64,000 bases of DNA from positions 1 through 64,000 of the forward strand of contig NZ_SIHJ01000003.1 in the NCBI RefSeq assembly GCF_007859765.1, written 5' to 3'. The notes under the pieces were generated by a model that was given only the letters and a program-made list of their open reading frames with translations, was not told the origin of the DNA and ran no database searches. Each line of letters opens with the position of its first letter. The first letter of the stretch is position 1. Source of the DNA: Posidoniimonas corsicana (GTDB lineage: Bacteria; Planctomycetota; Planctomycetia; Pirellulales; Lacipirellulaceae). Below are positions 33,872-43,054 of the stretch, piece after piece. A program made the position numbers and the translations under genes.

Positions 33872-36451
33872 ATGGCATCCGGTACCTGTGTCCCCCGCTT
33901 GTTCCTCGCTTGTCTGGTGCGTTCGGCAGCCGGCGTCGCTGCGCTCGCCGCGACGGTCGCGGTCGCGGAAGAGGACGCTGCCGACCGGTTCCGCACACGC
34001 GTGCTGCCGGTGCTGCAAGAGAACTGCTTCGACTGCCACGGCTGGGGCGCGGAAGAGGGCGGACTCGCGCTCGACGTCGACCCGGCCGCCGGGGCCTTCC
34101 TCACCGACACGGAAACCTGGTGGAAGGTGCTCAAGAACGTCCGTGCGGGCGTGATGCCGCCGGAGGGCTACACCGCGCTCCCTGACGAGGCGAAGCAGAG
34201 CCTCGCCACCTGGGTGAAGTCGGACGTGTTCGGCATCGACCCCCACAACGTCGACCCCGGCCCGTCCGCCGTGCGGAGGCTCAACCGCTACGAATACGGC
34301 AACACCATCCGCGACCTGATGGGCATCGACTACAACGTGGAGATCGAGTTCCCGCCGGACGACTCCGGCTTCGGGTTCGACAACGTGGGCGACGGGCAGA
34401 GCCTCTCGCCGATGCTGGTGGAGAAGTACCTGCGCGCCGCCCAGTCGATCGTGGACCAGGCGGTGCCCACCGTCACGCGGGTGATCCAGCACCAGGAGTA
34501 TCGGGGCCGCGACTTCCGCAGCGACGACGGATCGCGGCGGGGCGAACGGATGTCCGTCGACGACGAGGCGACCGTCACGCGGGCGTTCACCCTGGACGAG
34601 CCCGGCGCACATCGGGTGGTCGTCAACGCGATGGTGGACGGCTCATTCGAGTTCCACCCCCGCCGCTGTGTGGTGACGTTCTCCGTCGACGGACAGCAGC
34701 GGAGCCAGGCGGAGTACGGCTGGCAGGAGAAGCTGAAGATCGAACACGTGTTCGACGAGGAGTTCGAGGCGGGCGAGCACACGCTGACGTTCAGCGTCCG
34801 GCCGCTGCCGCTCGCCGAGGGCGATCAGGAAGAAGACGACTTCTCCAACGAGCCGCACCACGCCCACTACTTCGTGCGGTCGGTCAAGGTCGAAGGCCCG
34901 CTCGACCCGCCGAAGTGGCAGCGCCCGCCGAACTACCAGCGGTTCTTCACACGTGACCAGCCGCCGTCGGCGCCCGACGAGCGACGCGCCTACGCCGAGG
35001 AGCTGCTCGAGCGTTTCGCGGGCCGCGCGTTCCGCCGGCCGGTGGACGCGGCCACGGTCGACCGCCTGGCGGCGCTCGCCGAAAGCGTGTATTCACAGCC
35101 CGACAAGACGTTTGAGGCTGGCGTCGCGCACGCGATGGTGGCGGTGCTGGCCTCGCCCCGCTTCTTGCTGCGGGCCGACTTCCCGGCCGGGCAGCGGGTC
35201 GACAGCACCTACCCCCTCGTCGACGAGTACTCGCTCGCTTCGCGGCTGTCGTACTTCTTCTGGTCGACCATGCCGGACCAGGAGCTCACCGACCTGGCGG
35301 CCCGCGGGCAGCTGCGGGAGAGCCTGGACGCCCAGGTGGAGCGGATGCTCGCCGACGACCGCTCGCGGCGGATGGTCCGCGAATTCGTCGGCCAGTGGCT
35401 GCGGTCCCGCGACGTGGAGAACGTGTCGATCGACGCCCTGGCGGCGTTGGGGTTGAAAGAGGAGTACGACGAGATCCTGGAGGAGTTCCGCCGTAGTTTC
35501 CGCGGCCGCCGGCCACGGAACCGCGGCGCAAACGCCCAGTCACCAGAGGAGCAGGCCCGCGCGCGGGAGGTCCGCGAACGGTTCCGCGAGCTGCGCGAGG
35601 TGCGCGACACGTTTGACGGCGGCATCCGCCGCGCGATGCGCGACGAGACCGACATGACCTTCGAGCACATCGTCCGGGAAGACCGCAGCGTGCTGGAGCT
35701 GATCGACAGCGACTACACCTTTCTTAACGAGGACCTGGCGGATTTCTACGGCATCGACGGCGTGCAGGGGCGGCGGATGCGGAAGGTAACGCTCCCCCAG
35801 GACAGCCAGCGGGGCGGCGTCCTCACGCAGGGGACGATGCTCACGGTCACCTCGAACCCAACCCGCACGTCGCCCGTGAAACGCGGCCTGTTCATCCTCG
35901 ACAACCTGCTCGGCGCCCCGCCCCCGCCGGCGCCGCCGGGGGTTCCCGAGCTGGAAGAGGCGGCGGAGAAGCTAGGCGAACAGCAGCCGACGCTCCGCGA
36001 AGTGCTGGCGCTGCACCGCGAGTCGGCCCTGTGCTCCTCGTGCCACGCCCGCATGGACCCGCTGGGCCTGGCCCTGGAGAATTTTGACGCCATGGGCAGG
36101 TGGCGCGATTTTGACAACGGTCGCCCGATCGATTCCTCCGGGAATCTTGTTTCCGGCGAAACCTTCGCGTCCGTGCAGGATTTAAAGACTATTCTGGCCA
36201 CCTCCCACCGCCGCAGTTTCTACCGCTGCCTGACTGAAAAGCTGTTCACCTACGCGTTGGGCCGGGGGCTGGACTACTACGACGTGCACGCGGTCGACAC
36301 GATTGTCGATGAGCTCGACGAGAACAACGGCAGGGTGGGCGTGCTGATCCGGGGGGTCGTCCGATCGGACCCGTTCCTCCGGCACCGGGGCGACCCCGCG
36401 GCGCGGGTATCCGCCCGCGACGACGATCAGCCTCCCGCAGCGACACGGTAA
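33872..36451 (+). CDS. DUF1592-type 'planctomycete cytochrome C' protein
   Basis: 859 residues from ATG 33872, chosen over the earlier open frame because a signal peptide begins there (LFLACLVRSAAGVAALAATVAVA). It shows the standard planctomycete domain order: PSCyt1-like CFDCHGWG with CxxCH at about 50, DUF1587 (RLNRYEYGNTIRDLMG), DUF1595, DUF1592 (LASRLSYFFWSTMPD), DUF1588 (HIVREDRSVLELIDSDYTFLNEDLA) and DUF1585 (RSFYRCLTEKLFTYALGR), with a second CSSCHARMDPLG motif. These proteins are secreted and always sit beside a DUF1552 partner. Their role is unknown; polymer or redox functions have been guessed. Confidence 0.93.
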   Translation: MASGTCVPRLFLACLVRSAAGVAALAATVAVAEEDAADRFRTRVLPVLQENCFDCHGWGAEEGGLALDVDPAAGAFLTDTETWWKVLKNVRAGVMPPEGYTALPDEAKQSLATWVKSDVFGIDPHNVDPGPSAVRRLNRYEYGNTIRDLMGIDYNVEIEFPPDDSGFGFDNVGDGQSLSPMLVEKYLRAAQSIVDQAVPTVTRVIQHQEYRGRDFRSDDGSRRGERMSVDDEATVTRAFTLDEPGAHRVVVNAMVDGSFEFHPRRCVVTFSVDGQQRSQAEYGWQEKLKIEHVFDEEFEAGEHTLTFSVRPLPLAEGDQEEDDFSNEPHHAHYFVRSVKVEGPLDPPKWQRPPNYQRFFTRDQPPSAPDERRAYAEELLERFAGRAFRRPVDAATVDRLAALAESVYSQPDKTFEAGVAHAMVAVLASPRFLLRADFPAGQRVDSTYPLVDEYSLASRLSYFFWSTMPDQELTDLAARGQLRESLDAQVERMLADDRSRRMVREFVGQWLRSRDVENVSIDALAALGLKEEYDEILEEFRRSFRGRRPRNRGANAQSPEEQARAREVRERFRELREVRDTFDGGIRRAMRDETDMTFEHIVREDRSVLELIDSDYTFLNEDLADFYGIDGVQGRRMRKVTLPQDSQRGGVLTQGTMLTVTSNPTRTSPVKRGLFILDNLLGAPPPPAPPGVPELEEAAEKLGEQQPTLREVLALHRESALCSSCHARMDPLGLALENFDAMGRWRDFDNGRPIDSSGNLVSGETFASVQDLKTILATSHRRSFYRCLTEKLFTYALGRGLDYYDVHAVDTIVDELDENNGRVGVLIRGVVRSDPFLRHRGDPAARVSARDDDQPPAATR

Positions 36452-36480
36452 CCAGCGAACCCGATTCAGGGGACGGAGCG

Positions 36481-37875
36481 ATGAACAGGCCCCACGCACC
36501 CAACAGCAACGCGGCACCGACGATCGGCCGCCGCCGGTTCCTGCAGGGCGTCGGCGCGTGCGTCGGCCTCCCGCTGTTCGAGTCCCTGGCGGCGCGATCC
36601 GCAGTGGCAGCAGAAGCCACCGCTACGCCGGCGCTCGCGACAACCGCCAGCGGGGCGCCGCTCCGCATGGCGTTCATGTCGATCCCCAATGGCGTGCAGC
36701 AGGAGCACTGGTTCCCAACCGGCCAGGGGTCGGACTTCTCGTTCAACTCAACCATGAAGCCCCTCGAGGCGGTCAAGCAGCACGTGCAGGTGCTTACCGG
36801 CCTCGACCACGAACACGCCACGCCCGGGCCCGACGGCGCGGGGGACCACGCCCGCGCAAACGCCACCTTCCTCACCGGCCAGCGGGCGCGGAAGACCGCC
36901 GGCAAGGACATCTACGTCGGCGTGTCGGTCGACCAACTCGCCGCGCAGCACGTAGGGCACACGACCCGGTTCCGGTCCCTGGAGCTGAGCTGCGACGCGG
37001 TCCGCAACTCCGGCAGCTGCGACTCGGGCTACGCCTGCGCCTACCAGTACAACCTGTCGTGGAGCACGCCCACAACGCCGGTCACGCCCGAGCCGAACCC
37101 GCGGCTGGCGTTCGAGCGGCTGTTCGGCGGGGGCGCCCAGGGCCAGCGGGCGCGGAACTACCAGCAGCGGCTCGAGACCCAGCGGTCGCTGCTCGACTTT
37201 GTGCTGGAGGACGCGCGGTCCTTGAACCGCGAGCTGAGCGGGCACGACCGCCGCAAGCTCGACGAGTACCTCGCCGGCGTGCGCAGCATCGAGCGGCGGA
37301 TCCAGAACTCCGAGCAGTTCGAATCGGTCGCCGACCCCGCCGTCGACACGCCGCCGGGCATCCCCCGCGACTTCGGCGCCCACATGGACATGATGTACGA
37401 CCTGCTGGCGATGGCGTTCCAGACCGACTCGACGCGGGTCGGGACGCTGCTGCTGGCCTACGACGGGAGCAACCGCTCGTTCCCCGACCTCGGCATCAGC
37501 GAGGGGCACCACTACCTCACGCACCACCAGCGCAACGAGAAGTACGTCGAGTACATCGCCAAGATCGATCAGTTCTACATGCAGCGTTTCGCCCGCTTCC
37601 TGGAGAAGCTGGCGGCCACCGAGGACGTGGACGGCGCCTCACTGCTCGACAACTCGATGATCGTCTACGGCGGGGCTATCGCCAACGGCAACCGGCACAC
37701 GCACGACAACCTGCCGGTGGTGCTCGCCGGCGGCGGCGGGGGCAGCCTCCGCCCGGGCCGCTACGTCGAACTCGACAGCCAGCCCATGAGCAACCTGTTC
37801 GTCAGCATGCTGAACAGCATGGGGGTCGGGGTCGACCGGTTCGGCGACTCCACCGCACAGCTGGCGGGCCTGTAG
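36481..37875 (+). CDS. DUF1552 Tat-exported protein
   Basis: 464 residues. Twin-arginine signal RRRFLQGVGACVGLPL near residues 17-32, then the DUF1552 core: MAFMSIPNGVQQEHWFP, HVQVLTGLDHEH, DHARANATFLTGQ, SLELSCDAVRNSG, ENPRLAFERLFGG-like. It starts 29 bp after the DUF1592-type gene, the usual pairing in planctomycetes. The pair is exported by different routes (Sec and Tat), which suggests the DUF1552 member binds a cofactor before export. Function unknown. Confidence 0.92.
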   Translation: MNRPHAPNSNAAPTIGRRRFLQGVGACVGLPLFESLAARSAVAAEATATPALATTASGAPLRMAFMSIPNGVQQEHWFPTGQGSDFSFNSTMKPLEAVKQHVQVLTGLDHEHATPGPDGAGDHARANATFLTGQRARKTAGKDIYVGVSVDQLAAQHVGHTTRFRSLELSCDAVRNSGSCDSGYACAYQYNLSWSTPTTPVTPEPNPRLAFERLFGGGAQGQRARNYQQRLETQRSLLDFVLEDARSLNRELSGHDRRKLDEYLAGVRSIERRIQNSEQFESVADPAVDTPPGIPRDFGAHMDMMYDLLAMAFQTDSTRVGTLLLAYDGSNRSFPDLGISEGHHYLTHHQRNEKYVEYIAKIDQFYMQRFARFLEKLAATEDVDGASLLDNSMIVYGGAIANGNRHTHDNLPVVLAGGGGGSLRPGRYVELDSQPMSNLFVSMLNSMGVGVDRFGDSTAQLAGL

Positions 37876-37901
37876 GACCGCCCAGGCGAGGGGTGCTCTC
37901 C

Positions 37902-38747
37902 CTACTCGGTCGGCTTGGCAGGCTCTGCGGGCTCGATCACGCTGGCGCGGATGCCGCCGGTGAAGTGGCCAAACACCGCGCCCCCCAGCGCCCACAGCCC
38001 GCGGCCCGGCGCGACGCTGCCGATGTCGCCGCCGATCTGGGCGCCCAGACGCGGCTCCAGCACGCGGCGGGCCTCCTTCCGCTCGGACAGGTCGCCGTTG
38101 GCGTCGACGTAGCGGTAGACCTCGTCCTTGGTGCGGGTGTCTTGCAGGAGCCCGACGATCGGCAGCGCGTTGGTCGACGCGTACACGCCCGGCGTCTCGC
38201 GTTGGCGGACGTCCTTCGCGTAGGCGGCCTGCTCCATGGCGAGCGCGGGGATGTCGGAGTACAGGTGCATGCTGTTGGTGAACGGGTTGTACCAGTCGCC
38301 GCCGAACACGCGGCCGGGGAACAGTGTGTAGCCCAGCGTGTAGACGCTGCCCACCGTGTACCGCCAGCCGGCGCCCAGCTCGTCGTTCTCGCGCAGGCGG
38401 CGCCACTCGCCCAGCGGGTCGTACTGGTTGACGCGGACCATCACCTCGTCGACGTCGTGCGCCTCGAGGAACTCGACCGCCTTCTCCTCGGTCTGCGGCG
38501 ACACCTCGTGGCTGTCGACGCGGCGGTCCCAGAAGACCACCTTGGCCGGGATGCTCAGCACCCGTCCGACGCCGTCGATCACCGGCCGCGGCCGTCCCCG
38601 CTCGACCTGCACGGCCTGCTGCGGGGGTGGTTCCGGGGGCTCGACACTCGCGAACGGCGACGGCGCTTGAGCCGCGGCCTGCGCCGCGGACACGGCGACC
38701 AGCGCAACCGGGGCGAGCGTCCAGCAAGGCTTGAACGGATTCTTCAC
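37902..38747 (-). CDS. Exported conserved planctomycete protein
   Basis: 281 residues. A signal peptide (CWTLAPVALVAVSAAQAAAQA) is followed by a proline-rich linker and a domain with VVFWDRRVDSHEVSP, EVMVRVNQYDPLGEW, LGYTLFPGRVFGGDWYNPFTNSMHLYSD and LWALGGAVFGHFTGG. It resembles proteins seen in other Pirellulales and has no known family. A membrane link near the C-terminus (ALGGAVFGHFTGG) is possible. The gene is alone on this strand and convergent with the DUF1552 gene. Confidence 0.65.
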   Translation of the reverse strand: MKNPFKPCWTLAPVALVAVSAAQAAAQAPSPFASVEPPEPPPQQAVQVERGRPRPVIDGVGRVLSIPAKVVFWDRRVDSHEVSPQTEEKAVEFLEAHDVDEVMVRVNQYDPLGEWRRLRENDELGAGWRYTVGSVYTLGYTLFPGRVFGGDWYNPFTNSMHLYSDIPALAMEQAAYAKDVRQRETPGVYASTNALPIVGLLQDTRTKDEVYRYVDANGDLSERKEARRVLEPRLGAQIGGDIGSVAPGRGLWALGGAVFGHFTGGIRASVIEPAEPAKPTE

Positions 38748-39042
38748 GGCTTCACCCTCCCGTGGCGAATGCGAGTCTGTGGGGGCGCAGGCCCGACCCG
38801 GAAGTCAGGCCGCGCGGGTTGGCGTGGCGCCGCGTGCTAGCAGTGCGCCCGCCGACTGGCAGGCCCGGCCGACGCACGGGGCGGCGTAGTGGAGATCGTT
38901 GGCAGGGACGCGTGCCCTCCCCGGGCGGGGCGGGCGGCTAGGTGGGCTTATAGCGGGATCGCGCCCGCGCGTCGACGCCAGTCGGCCGGCCGACAGAGTA
39001 GGCCGGACTCAAGCGGGACGCCACGCAAGCAGCCTGCTGGCG

Positions 39043-40323
39043 TCACCACTTCTCTTGGCCGGTGGTCGCCAGCACGGCGGACCACAGGTCGCGCTGCGGC
39101 TCCATCCGCTTCACCTGCCCCACCGACACCTTCAGCGGCACGTGCACCGGGCGGTTGTTCCACAGGCCGATGAACAGGTCGGTCTTGCCGGCCATGGCGG
39201 CGTGGACTGCGCAGCGGGCGAACATCTCGCACAGCAGGCTGTCGGCCGCGTTGGCGGTCACGCTGCGGATGTGGTAGCTGGGGTCGAGGTACTTGACCGA
39301 CGCCGGCTTGCCCAGCTCCTTGAAGTGGTCGGTGATCGCGTGCTTGAGGAAGTGGCCGATGTCGCCCAGCCGGCGGTTGCCGGACTTGTCGAGCCCCTGC
39401 TCGTGCTCCAACAGGTCCTGCCCCGCGCCCTCGGCCACCACGATCACCGCGTGCCCGCGGGCTTCGAGCCGGCGCTCGAGCTTCGGCAGCAGCTCCTCCA
39501 GCGTGAACGGCACCTCGGGGATGAGCGCGAAGTTGACCTCGCCGCTGGCGATGGTGGCCGCCGCGGCGATGAAGCCCGCCTCGCGGCCCATCAGCTTGAC
39601 CAGCCCCACGCCGCGGGGGGTGCTCTTGGCCTCGACGTGGGCGCGGTCGATCACCACCTCGGCCTCGGAAGCTGCCGACACAAAGCCGAACGAGCGGTAG
39701 CAGAACTTGATGTCGTTGTCGATCGTCTTGGGGACGCCCACCACGGCGATCTTCGCCCCGCGCCGCTCGACCTCCTGGGCGATCAGGTGCGCGCCCTTCT
39801 GCGTGCCGTCGCCGCCGATGGGGAAGAACAGGTTGACCCCCAGCTCCTGCAGGTAGTCGACCATCACGGCCGGGTCCTGCGGCCCCCGCGACGTGCCCAG
39901 GATGGTGCCGCCCTGGTGGTGGATCTGCGTGACCATCTGGTCGGTCAGCTCGATGGGCGGCTCGCCCAGCTCGGGGTTGAGCCCGAGGTAGCCGTCGCGG
40001 ATGCCGAGGATCGACGGCACGCCGTAGTCGCTGTGCAGCTTGTAGTACAGGTTGCGGATGACGTTGTTCAGGCCGGGGCAGAGCCCGCCACAGGTGACGA
40101 TCGCCGCGCGGCACTCGGCCGGGTCGAAGTAGAGCTGCTCGCGGGGCCCGGCCTTCTCGAATCCCAGCGGGTTGATCACCTCGTCGTGGCAGTACTCGAT
40201 GTGGTACATCACGCGGCGGTCGTCGGGGACGAACGACCGTGGCCCCTCGTGCAGGTGCCGCAGCGGCGAGAGCCGCCTGCGGGGTCCGAGGGTCGAGATC
40301 CGCAGGTCTTCTTGCGTCAGCAT
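39043..40323 (-). CDS. Group II (plant-type) 6-phosphofructokinase
   Basis: 426 residues from ATG 40323 (MLTQEDLRIS); ATG 40335 is a close alternative. Key motifs: GGLCPGLNNVIRNLYY for nucleotide binding, GGDGTQKGA and PKTIDNDI for the active site, MGREAGFIA and HAVIVVAEGAGQ. Gly in GGDGT points to ATP, while Lys in PKTIDND is the residue linked with pyrophosphate or with plant-type ATP enzymes. The set fits the plant-like ATP-PFK branch. It phosphorylates fructose-6-phosphate in glycolysis and would share the pathway with the PGK gene in this window. Confidence 0.87.
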   Translation of the reverse strand: MLTQEDLRISTLGPRRRLSPLRHLHEGPRSFVPDDRRVMYHIEYCHDEVINPLGFEKAGPREQLYFDPAECRAAIVTCGGLCPGLNNVIRNLYYKLHSDYGVPSILGIRDGYLGLNPELGEPPIELTDQMVTQIHHQGGTILGTSRGPQDPAVMVDYLQELGVNLFFPIGGDGTQKGAHLIAQEVERRGAKIAVVGVPKTIDNDIKFCYRSFGFVSAASEAEVVIDRAHVEAKSTPRGVGLVKLMGREAGFIAAAATIASGEVNFALIPEVPFTLEELLPKLERRLEARGHAVIVVAEGAGQDLLEHEQGLDKSGNRRLGDIGHFLKHAITDHFKELGKPASVKYLDPSYHIRSVTANAADSLLCEMFARCAVHAAMAGKTDLFIGLWNNRPVHVPLKVSVGQVKRMEPQRDLWSAVLATTGQEKW

Positions 40324-40573
40324 GGCGGGCGGCATGGGGCGGGGGGACTCGGGCGCCTGGGCAGGGGAGCGTCCGAAGCAACCGCCGGGGCCGGCGCCCG
40401 CTCCCATCTGGCCGCAGGATAGCAGAGTCCGGGGCGGCCGTCACGCAGCGGCCCGGGGCTAGGCATGGCCACTAAGAGGCCGCCAACGACAGCCGCCGGT
40501 TTACTCCGGCCGGAGGCGCCGGGAGCAGCTACAATCGGGCTTCTCGACCAGTACCTCTGCCCGTGGAGTTGCC

Positions 40574-41110
40574 GTGCGATTCTCGCTGAAGGAACTTCTC
40601 CTGCTGGCCGGCGTGGTCGCCGTGGCGGCCGCGTCGTTGCCGGCCGCTTCGCGGATGGTCGCCAGCTGCTGGGTGACCGCGACCCTGATCGTCAGCGTTG
40701 CGGCGCTGGTCCGGGGCGTTGTGCTGACGGGCGACCGACGCGTCTTTGGGCTCGGCTTCTTCCTCTTCGCCGCCGCCTACGCGGTCGTGCTGACGACGGG
40801 GCAGAGCGGCGAGAGCACCCGGCACCTGATTTCGAACCGGGAACTCAGACCGGACACGGGGTTGCTGCTAACCACCCGTGCGGTCGAGCCCCTGAGGAAC
40901 GCGCTGCAGTCGCGCCAGTGGTACGACGCCAACAACAACCTACTCGAATCGACCGACGATCCAGCACTGCGGGCCAGCTCGAACCTGGTTCCCCACACCG
41001 TCGACCTGATGATGGTCGCGCAGTGCCTGTGGACGCTGCTGCTGGGCTACCTGGGCGGCAAGTACGCGGTGTGGGTGTACTCGCGGCACGGTGGGCAGCA
41101 GGCGGCGTAG
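40574..41110 (+). CDS. Planctomycete membrane protein with RFSL(K) anchor
   Basis: 178 residues from a GTG start with GTGGAG upstream. The opening MRFSLKELLLLAGVVAVAAAS is the same style of anchor as in the gene at 708. Two more hydrophobic stretches follow (LIVSVAALVRGVVLT, GFFLFAAAYAVVL), then a loop and a C-terminal helix (LLLGYLGGKYAVWVY). No known domain. The role is unknown. Confidence 0.65.
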   Translation: MRFSLKELLLLAGVVAVAAASLPAASRMVASCWVTATLIVSVAALVRGVVLTGDRRVFGLGFFLFAAAYAVVLTTGQSGESTRHLISNRELRPDTGLLLTTRAVEPLRNALQSRQWYDANNNLLESTDDPALRASSNLVPHTVDLMMVAQCLWTLLLGYLGGKYAVWVYSRHGGQQAA

Positions 41111-41175
41111 GACGCTGGGCCTTCTGGCTGCGGCGGGTTGCGGAAGCATCGCGGCTACGCCGCGCGTCCCACTCG

Positions 41176-42915
41176 CTACCGACGCCGGAGCGCCACGCAC
41201 ACGCCCGCGGCCAGCAGGCAGACCAGGCCCGATGGGCTGGGTGCGGCGGTCGGCGACGCGACGCCCGAGTTGGCGGTCGCGCCGTAGTTGGCCCGCCAGA
41301 TGTCGTAGTCACCGGGGCCAAAGGTCGTGCCCAGGCCGTCCCGCCAGACGGTATAGTCGGCGGCGTCCACGACGCCGTCGAAGTTGAAGTCGCCGTCGAG
41401 CAGGTTGTTCGGGTCAACCGTGACGTCGAGGGTCAGGCTGTTGGCGCCGTAGTTGAGGCCGAAGTCGACGCCCTGCACGGTGGGGAACACCGGCGGGACG
41501 AACGCGCCGGAGATGCCGCCGTCGGCGTAGAGCAGCTCGATCGACTGGCTGACGCCGTAGTCGAAGCCGGGCTCGAAGTTGAGCATCAGCTCGCCGGCCA
41601 GGGTGGCGGCGCCGGCGACCTCGACCTGGGCGGCCGCGGCGGAGCCCTCGTCGGTGGAAAGGCCGAGCGCCAGCTGGCTGGCCGAGGTGAACGTAAGGTC
41701 GGAGAGGAACAGGGCGTTGCCGCGGGCGAGCACCGTGGTCGTGCCGTTGTCGGTGTAGGCGTCGTTGAACACGGCGACCGTCTCGCTGGCGACCACCACG
41801 TTGCCGTTATTGGTGACCTCGCCGTGGATGTTGTTGACGCCGTCGGCCGAGGCGATGACGCCGTCGTTGGTCAGGTTGGCGGCGAAGCGGACCGTGCCGT
41901 ACTCGAGGGTGTAACGCCCGGTTGCGGCGTTGGAGTTGGCGCCCAGCAGGCGGAGCTCGCCGCCGGTGACGGTCACCGCGCCGGCGTTATTGAACGTGTT
42001 GTTGAAGTCGAGCCGCTGCCCCGGGTTCACCTCGACATCGCCGGTCGTGGCGACGTCCACCTGGCCGCGGACCACCCCGTGGCCACCCAAGTAGCCCGCC
42101 ACATCCAGGTCGCGCACGTCGAGCGTGCCGTCGGACAGGTACAGGCGGCCCAGCACGCCGACCGTGGCCTGGGCGGTGCTCGTGTTGTCGGCGTCCACCA
42201 GGCCGCCGTTCGAGATGTGCAGTTCGCCCACGCCCGACCCGCCAACGTTGAAGTGGTGGCCGGACTGGAAGGTGGTGAACTGGCCGTCGACAATCATCAG
42301 CCCCGAGCTGCCGGCGCTGACGCCCAGCGTGACCACGCTGCCGGAGCGGGTGGTGCGCATCAGCGCGCCGCCAGAGACCGTCAGCTTGCCGTCGCCAGAG
42401 ACGCCCACCAGCACGTCCTCGCCAAGCGTGGCGAAGGTGTCGGCGCCGTCGATCAGCACCTCGCCGATCGAGCCCGAGTTGCGGCCGATGGCCATGTCGC
42501 TGGAGGTGCTGGAGAGGTTGAGGGTGGCGCCCTCGGTCAGCGCGAAGTAGCCGTTGCCACGCCGGCCGACCTCGACCGCGACGTCGGAGTTGGCGCCGCC
42601 GTCGTTGAACTCAACCGCGGTGCCGGCGCCGCTCACCAGCAGCCGGCCGAAGAAGCCCTCGTCGTAGCCGACGAATACCTGGTCGTACTCCAGCACGCTG
42701 CCGCCGTCGACGGTGACCCGCGCCCGCGGGTCCACGTCTTCGGGGTCGTTGCCGACGCCGATGCGGAGCTCGGAGGACGGGTTGTTGGCGGTGACCGGGT
42801 CGGGCGTCACCTCGCCGGAGGAGGTGATCGCGGCCGCCGCGTCACGCGGCGCGGACCACAGGGCCAAACAGAGCAAAACCAGCCCGGCACGAGCGGACAA
42901 CCAACCACCTGACAT
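41176..42915 (-). CDS. PEP-CTERM-like beta-repeat surface protein with half-dockerin
   Basis: 579 residues. Signal peptide (GLVLLCLALWSAPRDAAA), then repeated strand-rich segments with GxLLVSGAGT, GNGYFALTEGATLNLS, GELHISNGGLVDADN, a beta-helix-type series found in autotransporter-like proteins. Toward the end lie DFNFDGVVDAADYTVW, YDIWRANYG, and PSPSGLVCLLAAGVCVALRRR. The sorting signal has PSP in place of PEP, which may still be recognised or may be worn. It is the longest gene on this strand in the section and is divergent from the RFSL membrane-protein gene. Confidence 0.82.
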   Translation of the reverse strand: MSGGWLSARAGLVLLCLALWSAPRDAAAAITSSGEVTPDPVTANNPSSELRIGVGNDPEDVDPRARVTVDGGSVLEYDQVFVGYDEGFFGRLLVSGAGTAVEFNDGGANSDVAVEVGRRGNGYFALTEGATLNLSSTSSDMAIGRNSGSIGEVLIDGADTFATLGEDVLVGVSGDGKLTVSGGALMRTTRSGSVVTLGVSAGSSGLMIVDGQFTTFQSGHHFNVGGSGVGELHISNGGLVDADNTSTAQATVGVLGRLYLSDGTLDVRDLDVAGYLGGHGVVRGQVDVATTGDVEVNPGQRLDFNNTFNNAGAVTVTGGELRLLGANSNAATGRYTLEYGTVRFAANLTNDGVIASADGVNNIHGEVTNNGNVVVASETVAVFNDAYTDNGTTTVLARGNALFLSDLTFTSASQLALGLSTDEGSAAAAQVEVAGAATLAGELMLNFEPGFDYGVSQSIELLYADGGISGAFVPPVFPTVQGVDFGLNYGANSLTLDVTVDPNNLLDGDFNFDGVVDAADYTVWRDGLGTTFGPGDYDIWRANYGATANSGVASPTAAPSPSGLVCLLAAGVCVALRRR

Positions 42916-43054
42916 ACGACTTCTCCTCCGGGCTAACAGGCCGCGCGCAAACAGATCCCCGCTTCCTCTCAGGGAAAACGCACAACCTTGATTGTAGCCT
43001 ACATGACGATTGCCGCACTACCTTGGTTTCCGCGTCGGCGGAAACGCCACGGGG

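Noticed and set aside
33872-36451. Reading CxxCH motifs as evidence of a respiratory cytochrome
   Set aside because: The domain set is that of the planctomycete-specific DUF1592 family. Heme binding at CFDCH and CSSCH is possible, but nothing else supports an electron-transport complex here.
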